Of a stretch of 21,879 bases of DNA, positions 14,311 to 21,574 are shown one piece after another. Both the position numbers and the translations under genes were made by a program. The stretch's first letter is position 1. Each line of letters begins with the position of its first letter. The notes beneath the pieces were generated by a model. The model worked only from the letters and a program-made list of their open reading frames with translations. It had not been told where the DNA came from and did no database searches. This stretch comes from an uncultured Candidatus Melainabacteria bacterium (lineage in GTDB: Bacteria > Cyanobacteriota > Vampirovibrionia > Gastranaerophilales > Gastranaerophilaceae): NCBI GenBank assembly GCA_934717895.1, contig CAKUZO010000031.1, positions 1 through 21,879 on the forward strand, read 5' to 3'.

Positions 14311-15819
14311 ATGGAAGTTGCGTATTATAATTTGTCAGGCGGTATTAATCAGGCTTTGACAAAAACAGAACTCGGCTTGAATACAAAACAAATTTATTGG
14401 TCTGAGTCTGAAAATGTTGAAATTTTTCAAAATAGAGGAATTGTTAAACAGCTCGGGAATTCTCTGTTTTTAGAGATTGGGGAAGAGATTACAGGACTTG
14501 CTGAAATGTCAGCTTATGATGTTTCAAAACTCGTTATTACAACTGTTTCCGGTAAAATTTATGTCTATGATAAAAATCATGCCGAAAAAGTTTTAGTCAA
14601 TAAAATTCTAAGTGGGAAAAAACCGGTTTTTCATTGCTTTTTAAACGGGATTTTAATAATGAGCGAAAACGACGGTCTGTTTTATATAAAAAATAATTCA
14701 TCTTATGATGTCGTTGATTGTGGCTTAAAAACTCTTGCCGGAGAAGTTTTGACAGATGGTACAATGGCAGTTTACAAGGGGCGAGTTTGGGTTGCAAAAG
14801 ATGCGACGGTTTATTATTCTGCACTCGGCAAATACGATGATTTTACAACCGCTGATGATGCCGGTTATATTAACGAATTTCACACGGATACCGGTTCAAT
14901 TACTGCATTAAAACCATATAAAGATTATTTGGCTGTTTATAAAAAAGACAGTGTTTACCTTTTGACAGGGACAAGCCCTGATGATTTTGCAATAACGCCT
15001 TTTGCCAACAAAGGAGCTACTTCAACAAATTCAATTGTAAACATCGAAAACAAACAGTATTTTTTGAGTAACGGAATTTTTGCGCTTGAACAAGTTGGGG
15101 AACTTAATCAAATTCAACTAGGATCTGAAATATCTCAAAAAATAAAAGAGGAGTTCTCAAAATTTGGGGATTTATCAAATGCATTCGCGCTGCATTATGA
15201 AGAAAAAAGTCAGATTTGGTACTTCTTCCCTTATGCAGATAATGATTATTTTCAGATTATTTGGATAAATGATTACGTAAATAAGGCTTGGTACAAAAGA
15301 ATTGTTCCACAAAATATTGTAACTGCTTGCGTATATGACGGAAAAATTTATACTGCTGATAAAGTCGGGAATATATATAAAGAAAATTTTGGAAAAACAT
15401 TCTGCGGGCAACCAATAAAATTTATGTGGAAATCTCCGTTTTTATCAATTACTGCTCCACATCACAGGAAAATGATTGACGAATTTTATTTTTTATTAGA
15501 TACGGAACACGATAACGATTTTAATTTTTCTGTTTATAAAGATTATGACAGCGAATTAGTTGATGATGTTGAACATATTTACTCGGTGCATAAAGATCAT
15601 TTGATTTGGGCAGATGATGGTACGAACGACAATCTTCCTTGTCATTGGGCAAAAGAAGATGAAATCGTGCCGGTTTGGCCTATCAACAAAGACACCATGG
15701 AAAAAGCTGAAATTTCTGAATCAAATTACTCCGTTCAAATATGCGTTGAAGGAGAAGAATTAAATAGCTCTTGTGCAATTATAGGCTTGCAATTTAGAGA
15801 AGTTTATATTGATGACTAA
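14311..15819 (+). CDS. Phage tail/stabilisation protein, beta-propeller type (P22 gp10-like)
   Basis: The start is set at 14311 (MEVAYYNLSGGINQALT), which has AAGGAG 7 nt upstream; a frame from 14272 exists but lacks a ribosome binding site. The 502-residue product has blade-like repeats with the pattern of short-tail hub proteins: TMAVYKGRVWVAKDATVYYS, the region from ALGKYDDF to TGSITALKPYKDYL, AVYKKDSVYLLTGTSPDDF, then GATSTNSIVNIENKQYFLSN. This order (value read-out, YYS, filter on 'f', then 'G..s..s' and 'yfls..GI') matches P22 gp10-like and related head-stabilising tail proteins. The C-terminal 100 residues (ITAPHHRKMIDEFYFLLD onward) are likely a lectin-like or docking part. It lies upstream of the capsid gene, which is unusual. 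Confidence 0.78.
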   Translation: MEVAYYNLSGGINQALTKTELGLNTKQIYWSESENVEIFQNRGIVKQLGNSLFLEIGEEITGLAEMSAYDVSKLVITTVSGKIYVYDKNHAEKVLVNKILSGKKPVFHCFLNGILIMSENDGLFYIKNNSSYDVVDCGLKTLAGEVLTDGTMAVYKGRVWVAKDATVYYSALGKYDDFTTADDAGYINEFHTDTGSITALKPYKDYLAVYKKDSVYLLTGTSPDDFAITPFANKGATSTNSIVNIENKQYFLSNGIFALEQVGELNQIQLGSEISQKIKEEFSKFGDLSNAFALHYEEKSQIWYFFPYADNDYFQIIWINDYVNKAWYKRIVPQNIVTACVYDGKIYTADKVGNIYKENFGKTFCGQPIKFMWKSPFLSITAPHHRKMIDEFYFLLDTEHDNDFNFSVYKDYDSELVDDVEHIYSVHKDHLIWADDGTNDNLPCHWAKEDEIVPVWPINKDTMEKAEISESNYSVQICVEGEELNSSCAIIGLQFREVYIDD

Positions 15820-15887
15820 CTTAAAATTCGACAAAGTACCACTCATTTAAATTAATACATAGTAAAAAAAAGAAAGGAAAGAAAATT

Positions 15888-16733
15888 ATGACAAATGCTT
15901 ATTCTGCGTTTATTCCGGAAATTTGGAGCCAAAAGCTTAACAGTATGCTTGAAAAAGACTGCGTTATGCTACAATGCGTAAACAGAAATTGGGAAGGCGA
16001 AATTAAAAATCAAGGTGATAAGGTTAAAATTATTACACCTGCTGATGTTACAATCTCAACTTTGGGTACAGAAAATATTACGTATAGCGAATTAGAACCA
16101 ACATCACAAGATCTTGTTATTGATCAAAAGAAATTCTTTGCATTCAAAATTAATGATGTTGCACAAGTTCAAGCAAATTCAGATATTATGGAAGCACATC
16201 TTAAAAATGCCAGAAAAGCGATTGAAGAAGTTCAAGATGCATATCTTTTGGCTCAACACACAAATGTTGGTGCAACAAATATCGTTGGCTCAGACGAAGC
16301 TCCTATCACACTTGATAAGTCAACAATTTATTCAAACTTTGTAAAACTAGCACTTTGCTTAAAAAATTCTGATGCTGTTACAAATGGCGTAAGACCTTGG
16401 GTCGTAATTAACCCGACTGTTGAATCTTACTTGTTGCAAAGCCCTGAATTTATCGGTGCAAATAATGTTGCTGATGAAACATTAAGAACAGGTGCTATCG
16501 GAAGAATTGCAGGCATGGACGTATTAGTAAGCACTAATTTAACAGCTGTTTCAGATAAATATTATGTTTTAGCCGGAACTAACGATGCGATTACATTTGC
16601 TTCTCAATTAGCAAAAATTGAAAGTTTGCGCGACAAAGACAGTTTCTCAGACTTAGTTAGAGGCTTGTATTTGTATGGTGCTAAAACTGTTCAACCAAAA
16701 GCTCTCGCTAAGATGGTAGTGACAGCTGCGTAA
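15888..16733 (+). CDS. Major capsid protein, HK97 fold (P22 coat-like)
   Basis: A 281-residue coat protein. The N-terminal pattern FIPEIWSQKLNSMLEKDCVM, then the RNWEGEIKNQGDKVKIITP segment and LVIDQKKFFAFKINDVAQVQ, is typical of podo- and siphophage HK97-fold capsids (N-arm, E-loop and the 'Idq.k.f.f.v.D' strand). WVVINPTVESYLLQSPEFIG and GRIAGMDVLVSTNL form the A-domain and later strands. It lacks a long N-terminal scaffold-like delta domain; the scaffold is a separate gene just downstream. The ribosome binding site AAAGGAAAG is strong, and the gene ends at a strong hairpin, which would give more coat than scaffold mRNA. Confidence 0.88.
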   Translation: MTNAYSAFIPEIWSQKLNSMLEKDCVMLQCVNRNWEGEIKNQGDKVKIITPADVTISTLGTENITYSELEPTSQDLVIDQKKFFAFKINDVAQVQANSDIMEAHLKNARKAIEEVQDAYLLAQHTNVGATNIVGSDEAPITLDKSTIYSNFVKLALCLKNSDAVTNGVRPWVVINPTVESYLLQSPEFIGANNVADETLRTGAIGRIAGMDVLVSTNLTAVSDKYYVLAGTNDAITFASQLAKIESLRDKDSFSDLVRGLYLYGAKTVQPKALAKMVVTAA

Positions 16734-16745
16734 TAATTAATTTGG

Positions 16746-16814
16746 CAATTGTGACTAAGTTCTTCTCCTACTTTTAACCTCAATTATTCATAACTTGGTC
16801 ACAATTGTTTTCTT
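16746..16814 (+). terminator. Long hairpin between capsid and scaffold genes (terminator or attenuator)
   Basis: CAATTGTGACTAAGTT (16746-16761) pairs with AACTTGGTCACAATTG (16792-16807) over all 16 positions, one as G-U. The 30-nt loop is C/T-rich. TTTTCTT follows (16808-16814). The stem is very stable, and the weak T-tract suggests partial read-through or protection of the capsid mRNA 3' end. Confidence 0.75.
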
Positions 16815-16834
16815 AAATAAAAGAGGGATATAAA

Positions 16835-17482
16835 ATGGAAAATCAAAATACAAAACAAATTTCACCAAATGCCGATAGTCAAATTCAACAGACGAATGTT
16901 CAATTTAACGATGCTGAGAACGTAAAACAAATGGCAGTAAATGATATTAACATGATATCAAATTTGGTAGAAACCGGAGTTATGACACAAGAACAAGGAC
17001 AAAATTTGATGAACTATGTGACAAAAAAGGCGTTTGAAAAGTACATAGCAAGTCAATCTTCGGAAACACCAAATAAAATTTCTGCACTTGCGTCAACAAT
17101 TACAGAACAAGAACAGAAAACTCAAAATGTGCCAATGCCGGATTTTTTCAACAAAGACGGACGACTTGATGTTTACGATTATTTGAAAAATTCTGAAATT
17201 GAATTTGACGATGGTGAAATCTCTAAAATATCTGAGCTTGTGGAAAAAATCGAGAATTCCGCTGTCGAAAGATATTTGAAAGAAAAAGAACACGAAAAGG
17301 CGTTGAATAACGAAAACGAATTCGCAAAACAGAGATTACGTGCAAATGCTCAAAACACATCTTCTGACGGATTAAAAAATTTGGTCTTTACTCGTGAACA
17401 AATCGGCAAAATGAGTGGTGCTGAATTTGCGAAGCACGAACGTGCAATTATGGATCAGCTCAAAAAAGGGTTGATAAAGTAG
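16835..17482 (+). CDS. Probable phage scaffolding protein
   Basis: A 215-residue, highly charged, mostly helical protein without membrane segments. The N-terminal 40 residues are Gln/Asn-rich (NTKQISPNADSQIQQTNVQ). The centre and the C-terminal third are Lys/Glu-rich coiled-coil-like (IENSAVERYLKEKEHEKALN). It ends in a basic helix (AEFAKHERAIMDQLKKGLIK), as internal scaffolds use to bind coat protein. The assignment rests on this composition and the position next to the capsid gene. It lies after rather than before the coat gene, unlike P22. The start has GAGGGAT upstream, 20 nt after the hairpin. No similarity to a named scaffold was recognised. Confidence 0.65.
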   Translation: MENQNTKQISPNADSQIQQTNVQFNDAENVKQMAVNDINMISNLVETGVMTQEQGQNLMNYVTKKAFEKYIASQSSETPNKISALASTITEQEQKTQNVPMPDFFNKDGRLDVYDYLKNSEIEFDDGEISKISELVEKIENSAVERYLKEKEHEKALNNENEFAKQRLRANAQNTSSDGLKNLVFTREQIGKMSGAEFAKHERAIMDQLKKGLIK

Positions 17483-17507
17483 CATTTTCAAAAATCTTTT
17501 GTGAAGG

Positions 17508-17550
17508 AGCAGTCTGATTTTCAGGCTGTTTCTTCTTGAAAGAAGAAAGG
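17508..17550 (+). terminator. Two adjacent hairpins before the adaptor gene
   Basis: Hairpin one pairs CAGTCTGA (17510-17517) with TCAGGCTG (17521-17528), with one G-U, and is followed by TTTCTTCTT. Hairpin two pairs TTTCTTCT (17529-17536) with AGAAGAAA (17541-17548), partly covering the ribosome binding site AGAAAGG of the gene at 17558. The first could terminate transcription and the second could limit translation. Confidence 0.6.
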
Positions 17551-17557
17551 TTTTTAG

Positions 17558-18196
17558 ATGAATTATTTAGAATTAATTAATAAATGTCTTGTAGAGCTTA
17601 ACTACAAGCAGGTGAATGCGTTTTCGGAATTGATTAAAAACGATCACAAAAAATTGAAAAACATCATAAATATCATAAATTCTGAAATCTGTTCGCTCGA
17701 CAAGTGGAATTTTTTATTGAGAAAAGAAGTACTTCAATTAAAAAAGAATTCAGGAGAATTGGAAAACACAATTGACGGCAGAATTAAAACGATAATTATT
17801 GACGGGGTAAAATATGAATATTTTAAAGACTTTGAGAAATTCTTTACAAACTCTCAGCCTCAAAATACGTATAGTTTGTTTAATGATAAAATTTTGCTAC
17901 CTATTTTTAATCAAGATAAAGATGTAGAAATTTATTATTATACAAAAAATTGCGTAAAAAATATTGAGGGGCACGAAAAATATAATTTTGAAAACGAAGA
18001 AGATGTTTCTTTAATTCCAGCCCCGTTTGTAGAACCATTAATTGTTTATGGGGCTTGCATGCGTTTAAAAGGGAATCCACAACATGTTAGGTTTAGCTAT
18101 TGGCTAAATATGTATAAAGACGCGTTGGCTAATTTAAGATCAAAAGTTGCGGAAACATTAGACGAATATCCGACGGTAAAGATGTTTAGAAGGTAG
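17558..18196 (+). CDS. Phage head-tail adaptor (tail accessory) protein
   Basis: A 212-residue protein. The N-terminal helix pair MNYLELINKCLVELNYKQVN and NIINIINSEICSLDKWNFLLR, followed by strand-rich middle parts, fits the adaptor or tail-accessory proteins of short-tailed phages (P22 gp4-like, T7 gp11-like). Those proteins bind below the portal. The C-terminal half, EEDVSLIPAPFVEPLIVYGA and YWLNMYKDALANLRSKVAE, repeats the family's 'l..p.....i..ya..r......d' pattern, with a long helix before a C-terminal arm ending MFRR. The start has AGAAAGG 7 nt upstream. It follows the scaffold gene and precedes a long noncoding stretch. The adaptor call is based on pattern and position, not on a catalytic motif. 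Confidence 0.68.
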   Translation: MNYLELINKCLVELNYKQVNAFSELIKNDHKKLKNIINIINSEICSLDKWNFLLRKEVLQLKKNSGELENTIDGRIKTIIIDGVKYEYFKDFEKFFTNSQPQNTYSLFNDKILLPIFNQDKDVEIYYYTKNCVKNIEGHEKYNFENEEDVSLIPAPFVEPLIVYGACMRLKGNPQHVRFSYWLNMYKDALANLRSKVAETLDEYPTVKMFRR

Positions 18197-18539
18197 GACT
18201 TTTGTAAATCCCGTCATTCTGGTATGAAATAAAATTGCTCCACTGGGGAAACGGGCTATTATATGACAGTTTTAGTAAAATTAAAACGATACACCGAGTG
18301 GGCTACGTGCGTAAGCCCAACACCAATACCTGAGGTATGAACCAAAATCGTCCCAATGGGGGGGAAGTGGACTTCGTCCACAAAAAAAACAGGAAGTTTA
18401 AAAATTCATTTTCCCCTCCTGTTAAGATTTACACTAGCCGAAATATAAATAGCATGACTATTATACAATTTTTTTCAAAAAATATCAAATAATAGTAAGA
18501 AATGTAACAAAATGTACACAAACAAAAACTGATAAAACT
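18197..18539 (+). ncRNA. 343-nt noncoding, hairpin-rich stretch within the phage module
   Basis: No gene was found. At least four hairpins occur in a row: TGGGCT/AGCCCA (18300-18320), ATACCT-G-AGGTAT (18327-18339), GTGGAC-TTC-GTCCAC (18367-18381) and AACAGGA/TCCTGTT (18388-18394 with 18417-18423). CCCGT (around 18210) and ACGGG (around 18253) may pair around them. The region is richer in G and C than the flanking genes, and after 18424 it becomes AT-rich (a likely promoter zone for the terminase gene). It matches no riboswitch or RNA family I could recognise. It could be a structured RNA, a packaging signal next to the small terminase gene, or repeat debris. Confidence 0.35.
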
Positions 18540-18974
18540 ATGAAACAATTAACAAAACAACAAAAATTATTTGTAACAGAATATATCAAAACCCTTAATG
18601 GAGAAGCTTCTGCAAAGGCTGCCGGTTATAAATCTAAAAATTTAAGAGAAATAGCTACAAATTTATTGGCAGAAAATTTGATTATTAAAGAGATTAAATC
18701 CCAGCTGAAAGAGCAGATTTCTTCACTAAGAGTTCATAAAGGGTATGTAATCCAGAAACTTTTACAGATTGCAGAATTTTCGCTTGAAGAAGAGGATATT
18801 CTTGATAAAGAAGGCGGGTTTACAGGGAAAAAGAAACTTCGTGATACTTCTGCCGGATTGAAGGCTTTGGAGAGCTTATGTAAATATCTTGGATTTAACC
18901 CTAAGCAAGAAGAGGAAGAGTATAAGCAGGCAAAAATTATTACGATTTCTAATCTTGACGATGAAAAAATTTAA
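18540..18974 (+). CDS. Terminase small subunit
   Basis: A 144-residue protein of the Terminase_2 (XtmA-like) family, which recognises phage DNA for packaging and hands it to the large subunit. The opening LTKQQKLFVTEYIKTLNGEA, SAKAAGYKSKNLREIATNLL and NLIIKEIKSQL form the typical N-terminal helix-turn-helix. VHKGYVIQKLLQIAEFSLEE and DTSAGLKALESLCKYLGF form the helical oligomerisation core. The gene has no clear ribosome binding site (AAAAACTGATAAAACT precedes the ATG), so translation may be weak or leaderless. No large terminase subunit follows; the next genes are an unknown protein, an acetyltransferase and the portal. Confidence 0.88.
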   Translation: MKQLTKQQKLFVTEYIKTLNGEASAKAAGYKSKNLREIATNLLAENLIIKEIKSQLKEQISSLRVHKGYVIQKLLQIAEFSLEEEDILDKEGGFTGKKKLRDTSAGLKALESLCKYLGFNPKQEEEEYKQAKIITISNLDDEKI

Positions 18975-18992
18975 TAAATATAAGGAGAAAAA

Positions 18993-19343
18993 ATGAAAAA
19001 TAATGATGCCGAAGCGATGCTTTTAAACAATGCATCGCTTGAAGATTTGATAAAAATGAAGATTGAAAAAGAATTCATGGCGGATTTGAAAAAGGCAAAG
19101 GTTCCAAGTTCTAAAAAGGTGTTTGAAAATATTCAAGACCTGCCAAAGGATAAAATCTTTTCTAAATTTGCCGTTTATAGATGTTTTAACAGAAATACCG
19201 GTTGTGAAACCTTCATAAACGGAGTTCAGGCGGAAGGTTTAATCGGAATTCAAAATAACGTTAGGGAAAAGATGTTAAGAGGCGAATTGAGTGCGTTTAC
19301 GACTGATGATGTGTATGTAAAATTTGAAAAGGCGGAATTTTAA
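18993..19343 (+). CDS. Unknown 116-residue phage protein
   Basis: Not recognised. The N-terminal half is charged and helical (ASLEDLIKMKIEKEFMADLK). The second half has strands with FSKFAVYRCFNRNTGCETFI and VQAEGLIGIQNNVREKMLRG. It has no membrane segment and only two Cys, so no obvious metal site. It has a strong AAGGAG ribosome binding site, follows the small terminase gene by 18 nt and abuts the next start at 19344. It occupies the place where a large terminase gene is usual, but it is far too small and has no Walker motifs. Confidence 0.75.
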   Translation: MKNNDAEAMLLNNASLEDLIKMKIEKEFMADLKKAKVPSSKKVFENIQDLPKDKIFSKFAVYRCFNRNTGCETFINGVQAEGLIGIQNNVREKMLRGELSAFTTDDVYVKFEKAEF

Positions 19344-19850
19344 ATGACTAGATTTGCAAACCCGTTAGAAAAATCTGCTTATTTTGAGCAAGTGTTGTTT
19401 TTGTACAACAAATATGCAAGGTTTTTGGACGACGATTACGCAAAAGAAGAAAAAAATAGTGCAAAACATTTACATAAGCTAATTGAAAGAGTTTTTCCTC
19501 TTTTCTGGGTAATTGTAGAAGGCGACATGGTTAGCGGTTTTGTCTACTTGGATAACGTTATAGGCGGGAATATAAAATTTCATTCCGCCGAACTTGTAAC
19601 GTGCTTTGACAAAAGATTTTGGGGAACTTATACAAAAGTTTGTGCAAAGGCCTTTTTAAAGTTTATTTTTAAAAAATACGGGTTTGAAAAAATAAAAGTT
19701 TTTGTATATCCGGACAATTTTAGAACCACTGACTTAATCAGGTTTTGCGGGTTTGAAAAAGAGGCAAGCTTAAAAGCCGAAACCTTACGAAACGGAAAAT
19801 TACAAGATATAGAAGTTTATTCACTTTTTAAAGAAAGGGTTAAAAAATGA
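19344..19850 (+). CDS. GNAT-like acetyltransferase of the phage module
   Basis: A 168-residue protein with a GNAT-type layout. The order is PLFWVIVEGDMVSGFVYLDN (strands 2-3), CFDKRFWGTYTKVCAKAFLK (the place of the acetyl-CoA-binding loop and helix 3, with W-G-T in place of the Q/RxxGxG/A), then FEKIKVFVYPDNFRTTDLIR and FCGFEKEASLKAET. The last is the RimJ/RimL-like 'v...N..s..l....GF..e' signature. Related acetyltransferases are encoded near the portal in P22-like phages (DUF2824), with no firm substrate. The start abuts the stop of the preceding gene, and the end overlaps the portal start as ATGA, so all three are translationally linked. Confidence 0.78.
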   Translation: MTRFANPLEKSAYFEQVLFLYNKYARFLDDDYAKEEKNSAKHLHKLIERVFPLFWVIVEGDMVSGFVYLDNVIGGNIKFHSAELVTCFDKRFWGTYTKVCAKAFLKFIFKKYGFEKIKVFVYPDNFRTTDLIRFCGFEKEASLKAETLRNGKLQDIEVYSLFKERVKK

Positions 19851-21517
19851 AGATAGAAACAGAAGATTTGACTCAGAAATTAAATGAGACAGAAGGAAAT
19901 TATTTGGTAGGAAGTATTGCCAAAAAGTTTGACAAGTTTGATGACGAAAGGAGTTCTCAATTAACCGATATTAAGCTTGTTAGAGATGCTATTTATAATT
20001 CGGAAATCCCACGTGTAAACGGTTGGGACAACAAGGTTGAATTACCTGATATTTATGAGTTGGCACAGACATTAAAATCTCATATCAGTGAAAATTTGTA
20101 TTCTCACCCTGATGCGATGTTTGATGTTTCTGGAACTACTCCACAAACACAGGCTTTTGCTAACAGGCAAAAAGCGATGCTTGTCAATACTTTTGAACAG
20201 ATGAATATTGAAAATGAGATGGAAAAGGTTATTGACGGAATTATTGAAACAGGCGAAAGCACTTTATTTGTCGGTTGGGAAACCAAGATTAAATCAACAA
20301 GAAGAGCTCAAACATTTGAAGAACAACTTTTGTTCCCTGATCAAAAAGGTTTTGTGCTTGATGATAAGGTTATTTATGATAATGCAAAAGTGAGATTTAT
20401 CAAATCTGAAGATTTTGTGTTTGATAAATATAATAGCGAAAATTGGGATAAATGTGCAAAGATTTATCGTACGTATTTGTCAGTTGACGAAATTTTCTCG
20501 GATAAATCAAATAATCTTTTGAATAACGCAAAACTTGAAACTTTGAAAGGAGTGGTGGCAGGTAAAAAGAACAGAAGCAATAATCAGGATAGAGCGGTTG
20601 AGGGAAATAAGCTTGAAGTTTTGGAATTTTGGGGAGATATAGAACTTTCGGACGGAACTTTGTTGAAAAACTGGTTGATAGTTGTTGCCGGACGTCGTGA
20701 AATTATTCGTTTTGAAAGCAATCCGTTTGTGATAAACCCATTTATTCACGCAAATATTATTGAATCACCCCAAACAGGACGTGGAATTTCCCCATTAAGG
20801 GTTGCATTAATTTTGAACAATATTGCATCAACTATTTTGAATAAGCAAATTGATGCATTGGCATTAATGATGAATCCGCCATATTTGGCTCCAAAAGGCT
20901 GCTTTAAGGGGCAACAAGATGTTCGTCCGGGGAAAATTATCGAATATGATGCGGCATTAATGCCGACTGCTCCGACTCCGCTTGCGTTTGACAAAGCTAT
21001 GGTCGGTTGGGATTTCTTGAACTATTTTAAATCTACAATCGAAAGTGCAACCGGGATTTTCAAAAACATGGCAGGAAATATTCAGTCAGCAGAAAGGACA
21101 GCGACAGAATTGAATTACTCTGTCAGCGGTCAAGAGGCTCGTTTGAATATGATTTTGGATTCTATTAACCGTAAAATTATTGTTCCGATGGTTGAAAAAA
21201 CGGCGGAAATTATTTCTTATTTCAAACTCGGTAGAGAACTCATCGGTGTAAACGATAGAGGCAAAACGCATTTTCTTGAAATTGATGATGATGTAAGAAA
21301 TGCAAATTATATTTACCGATACGGCGACAGAAAGGCTACATTTGAACGAAAACTTCGACTAAAAGAACTTTTTGAAGTCGTAAAATCATTTGCACAAGTT
21401 CCAGAGGTTGAGGAAAAAATCGACTGGTTGGAATGTTTTAAATTCGCACTTGAACAGTACGGAATTGAAAATGCAAACAACTTCTTGCTCAGTGACGAAA
21501 AACAAATAAAAATTTAG
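19847..21517 (+). CDS. Phage portal protein (podovirus/P22-like)
   Basis: A 556-residue portal that forms the dodecameric DNA gate at one capsid vertex. The N-terminal part has the wing region (DERSSQLTDIKLVRDAIYNS, then WDNKVELPDIYELAQTLKSH) and YSHPDAMFDVSG. The centre has IESPQTGRGISPLRVALILN and the clip/stem segment ALALMMNPPYLAPKGCFKG with VRPGKIIEYD. ESATGIFKNMAG and QSAERTATELNYSVSGQEAR follow, then the helical crown. The order 'GiSpl......N.i...kiDal......p........d...pG.ii' is characteristic of P22/podovirus-type portals. It is complete, overlaps the GNAT gene by 4 nt and ends the module at a hairpin. Confidence 0.88.
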   Translation: MKIETEDLTQKLNETEGNYLVGSIAKKFDKFDDERSSQLTDIKLVRDAIYNSEIPRVNGWDNKVELPDIYELAQTLKSHISENLYSHPDAMFDVSGTTPQTQAFANRQKAMLVNTFEQMNIENEMEKVIDGIIETGESTLFVGWETKIKSTRRAQTFEEQLLFPDQKGFVLDDKVIYDNAKVRFIKSEDFVFDKYNSENWDKCAKIYRTYLSVDEIFSDKSNNLLNNAKLETLKGVVAGKKNRSNNQDRAVEGNKLEVLEFWGDIELSDGTLLKNWLIVVAGRREIIRFESNPFVINPFIHANIIESPQTGRGISPLRVALILNNIASTILNKQIDALALMMNPPYLAPKGCFKGQQDVRPGKIIEYDAALMPTAPTPLAFDKAMVGWDFLNYFKSTIESATGIFKNMAGNIQSAERTATELNYSVSGQEARLNMILDSINRKIIVPMVEKTAEIISYFKLGRELIGVNDRGKTHFLEIDDDVRNANYIYRYGDRKATFERKLRLKELFEVVKSFAQVPEVEEKIDWLECFKFALEQYGIENANNFLLSDEKQIKI

Positions 21518-21520
21518 ACA

Positions 21521-21561
21521 AAAACTAGCCAAATGTATTATATACAAATGGCTAGTTTTGA
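21521..21561 (+). terminator. Hairpin ending the phage module
   Basis: Perfect 11-bp arms AAAACTAGCCA (21521-21531) and TGGCTAGTTTT (21549-21559). Inside them lie a 2x2 internal loop and a further TGTAT/ATACA stem. The T-tract is short (four T), so it is a moderate terminator. Confidence 0.7.
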
Positions 21562-21574
21562 ATAAAATAATAGT

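Larger units (their letters stand above)
13021..21561 (+). mobile_element. Podovirus-like phage structural module (prophage remnant or domesticated)
   Basis: Twelve consecutive plus-strand genes of about 8.4 kb include recognisable endolysin, beta-propeller tail protein, capsid, probable scaffold, head-tail adaptor, terminase small subunit and portal. The portal, capsid and gp4/gp10-like tail proteins point to a short-tailed (P22-like) architecture. No large terminase, integrase, repressor, holin, tail spike or replication gene was found, and the order differs from P22 (small terminase, large terminase, portal, scaffold, coat, gp4, gp10). Both flanking genes look like host genes. The ends given are the limits of the phage-like genes and their terminator, not proven attachment sites. 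Confidence 0.75.

Noticed and set aside
18327..18345. CTGAGG...ATGAACC resembling part of a TPP riboswitch
   Set aside because: The other conserved blocks are missing, the gene downstream is a terminase, and the bases form a simple palindromic hairpin.
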